Assembly (NCBI RefSeq): GCF_030362855.1
Contig: NZ_JAUCBP010000007.1
Span: forward strand, 806,675 to 870,674
Direction: 5' to 3'
Origin: Neoalteromonas arenosi
GTDB taxonomy: Bacteria > Pseudomonadota > Gammaproteobacteria > Enterobacterales > Alteromonadaceae
Length of the DNA: 64,000 nucleotides
The notes under the pieces are model-generated. The model worked only from the letters and a program-made list of their open reading frames with translations. It did no database searches and was not told the origin of the DNA. The stretch's first letter is position 1, and each line of letters opens with the position of its first letter. Of the stretch, positions 62,869 to 64,000 are shown in pieces. Both the position numbers and the translations under genes were made by a program.

Positions 62869-63834
62869 ATGAAAGTCTATGACGATAATTCTTTAGCTAT
62901 TGGTAATACTCCCCTAGTGAAATTAAACCGCGTTACCAGCGGCAACGTCTACGCCAAAATCGAAGCTCGTAACCCAAGTTTCAGTGTTAAGTGCCGTATT
63001 GGTGCTAACATGATTTGGGATGCTGAAAAGCGCGGTGTATTAACCAAAGACAAAGAATTGATCGAAGCAACCAGTGGTAACACTGGTATCGCCTTAGCTT
63101 TTGTGGCTGCATCACGCGGTTACAAACTAACGCTAACTATGCCAAGCAGTATGTCTCTTGAACGTCGTAAGCTACTCAAAGCGCTTGGTGCAAACCTGGT
63201 ACTCACCGAAGCGCCTAAAGGTATGAAAGGCGCTGTTGCGGCTGCCCAAGAGATCGTTGATTCAAATCCCGATAAATACGTATTACTGCAACAGTTCGAC
63301 AACCCTGCCAACCCAGAGATCCATGAAAAAACCACGGGGCCTGAAATTTGGGCAGATACGGATGGCGCAATTGATGCATTCGTTGCCGGCGTTGGAACTG
63401 GCGGCACAATCACGGGTGTTAGCCGTTATATCAAAAACACCAAGGGCAAAGCGATTACATCGGTAGCGGTTGAGCCAACAGATTCGCCTGTAATCACTCA
63501 GGCGAAAGCCGGTGAAGAACTAACACCTGGACCACATAAGATCCAAGGTATCGGAGCAGGCTTTATCCCAGGTAACCTCGATTTAGACCTTATCGATGAA
63601 GTTGAGCAAGTCTCTAATGAAGAGTGCATGGAAATGGCCCACAAGCTCATGCAAGAAGAAGGTATCTTGGCCGGTATTTCTTCTGGCGCGGCAGTAGTAG
63701 CAGCGAAGCGCTACGCTGAAAGACCTGAGAATAAAGACAAGATCGTTGTTGTGCTGCTAGCCAGTGGTACTGAGCGTTACTTGAGTAGCCCGCTGTTTGC
63801 AGGCCAATTCAGCGATGCGGAAGAAGTACAATAA
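62869..63834 (+). CDS. cysK: Cysteine synthase A
   Basis: A 321-residue O-acetylserine sulfhydrylase, close to E. coli CysK throughout. PLP lysine K41 in [14 protein letters not shown], the substrate loop [13 protein letters not shown], the phosphate loop [14 protein letters not shown] and [16 protein letters not shown] are present. It joins sulfide to O-acetylserine to make cysteine. The AAGG before the ATG is a fair ribosome-binding site. It is monocistronic and ends at a clear terminator. Confidence 0.96.
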   Translation: MKVYDDNSLAIGNTPLVKLNRVTSGNVYAKIEARNPSFSVKCRIGANMIWDAEKRGVLTKDKELIEATSGNTGIALAFVAASRGYKLTLTMPSSMSLERRKLLKALGANLVLTEAPKGMKGAVAAAQEIVDSNPDKYVLLQQFDNPANPEIHEKTTGPEIWADTDGAIDAFVAGVGTGGTITGVSRYIKNTKGKAITSVAVEPTDSPVITQAKAGEELTPGPHKIQGIGAGFIPGNLDLDLIDEVEQVSNEECMEMAHKLMQEEGILAGISSGAAVVAAKRYAERPENKDKIVVVLLASGTERYLSSPLFAGQFSDAEEVQ

Positions 63835-63880
63835 TAGGCACTATTTTTTCGCTAAATACGCGTCATTAACGTATTTTTTA

Positions 63881-63908
63881 AAAGGAAGGCTGACACCTTC
63901 CTTTTTTT
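63881..63908 (+). terminator. Intrinsic terminator after cysK
   Basis: AAAGGAAGG-CTGACA-CCTTCCTTT, a perfect 9-bp stem followed by a run of Ts, 47 bases after the cysK stop. Confidence 0.88.
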
Positions 63909-63952
63909 GTGTCTACAATAGGAGTTGGAAGTTATTGTACTGAGAATTGTTG

Positions 63953-64000
63953 ATGAAACATTGGTTTAGCGCGGGATTGCTGTTACTCGTTCTATTAACA
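63953..64000 (+). CDS. Start of an exported protein, cut by window edge
   Basis: An ATG at 63953 opens a frame to the window end encoding MKHWFSAGLLLLVLLT, a typical signal-peptide or membrane-anchor start. Only 16 codons are visible, so neither the product nor the reality of the gene can be judged further. Confidence 0.5.
   Translation, partial: MKHWFSAGLLLLVLLT

Noticed and set aside
1-64000. tRNA, rRNA or CRISPR arrays
   Set aside because: None recognised by eye: no CCA-ended cloverleaf-like segment, no rRNA landmark sequence and no regularly spaced direct repeats. A covariance-model scan could still find a small RNA that I missed.

Overview
The window is a contiguous piece of chromosome from a free-living, probably marine, respiratory gammaproteobacterium. 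The evidence is the block ETF-QO / ybfF-type hydrolase / DUF2788 / flavodoxin / Fur, the cmoA-cmoB and alaA-yfbR pairs, a DUF3718 protein, msrPQ, tandem RND efflux genes and a glucosylglycerate (osmolyte) operon. I place it near the Alteromonadales/Oceanospirillales but cannot name a genus. Coding density is high. I see no rRNA, tRNA, CRISPR array or prophage.

Layout. 1-894: start of an RND adaptor running off the left edge. 1241-9546: a small CBM48 protein, etfBA facing ETF-QO across a promoter region with a LiuR-like palindrome, hydrolase, DUF2788, flavodoxin, a chemoreceptor and fur. 9547-14124: a pxpABC-dat operon (5-oxoproline use plus a D-amino-acid transaminase) facing an S1-domain/OsmC pair. 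14325-21822: an efflux operon of one lipoprotein adaptor and two RND pumps. 21882-28969: membrane and LRAT-like proteins, then alaA-yfbR-ychJ-dGTPase and msrPQ. 28966-38303: accessory-looking genes: a membrane TIR protein, secreted proteins, a PhyH dioxygenase, a YqaE peptide, a DUF368 lipid carrier transporter, and a trypsin-like protease overlapping an FHA membrane protein. 38376-41183: a diguanylate cyclase cut after its eighth codon by a complete IS3-family element with a 4-bp target duplication, and a short lipoprotein. 41189-47950: hybrid histidine kinase, GPP34 protein, EamA permease, adenosine deaminase, cmoAB.

48069-52769 is the most coherent pathway: D-glycerate 3-kinase, an MpgP-type phosphatase, a GT81 glucosyl-3-phosphoglycerate synthase and a GH13_18 phosphorylase. 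Together they could make glucosylglycerate from 3-phosphoglycerate and NDP-glucose, split it with phosphate, and return the glycerate to glycolysis. 52779-58708: NADAR protein, a catalytically dead-looking S41 protease homologue, MATE pump, rluF, a methyltransferase-like protein and a rhomboid. 58728-59098 holds a long hairpin and a 269-bp element with 26-bp perfect inverted ends and two internal cruciform arms. 59095-62680 is a coxD/coxE/xdhC/mobA-like maturation operon with no molybdo-hydroxylase in sight, followed by cysK and the first codons of an exported protein at the right edge.

The best candidates for something undescribed are the structured inverted-repeat element, the membrane-anchored TIR protein, the secreted protease/FHA pair, and the closed glucosylglycerate synthesis-and-recovery operon. 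All functional calls rest on reading motifs and recalled family features; no database search was run.
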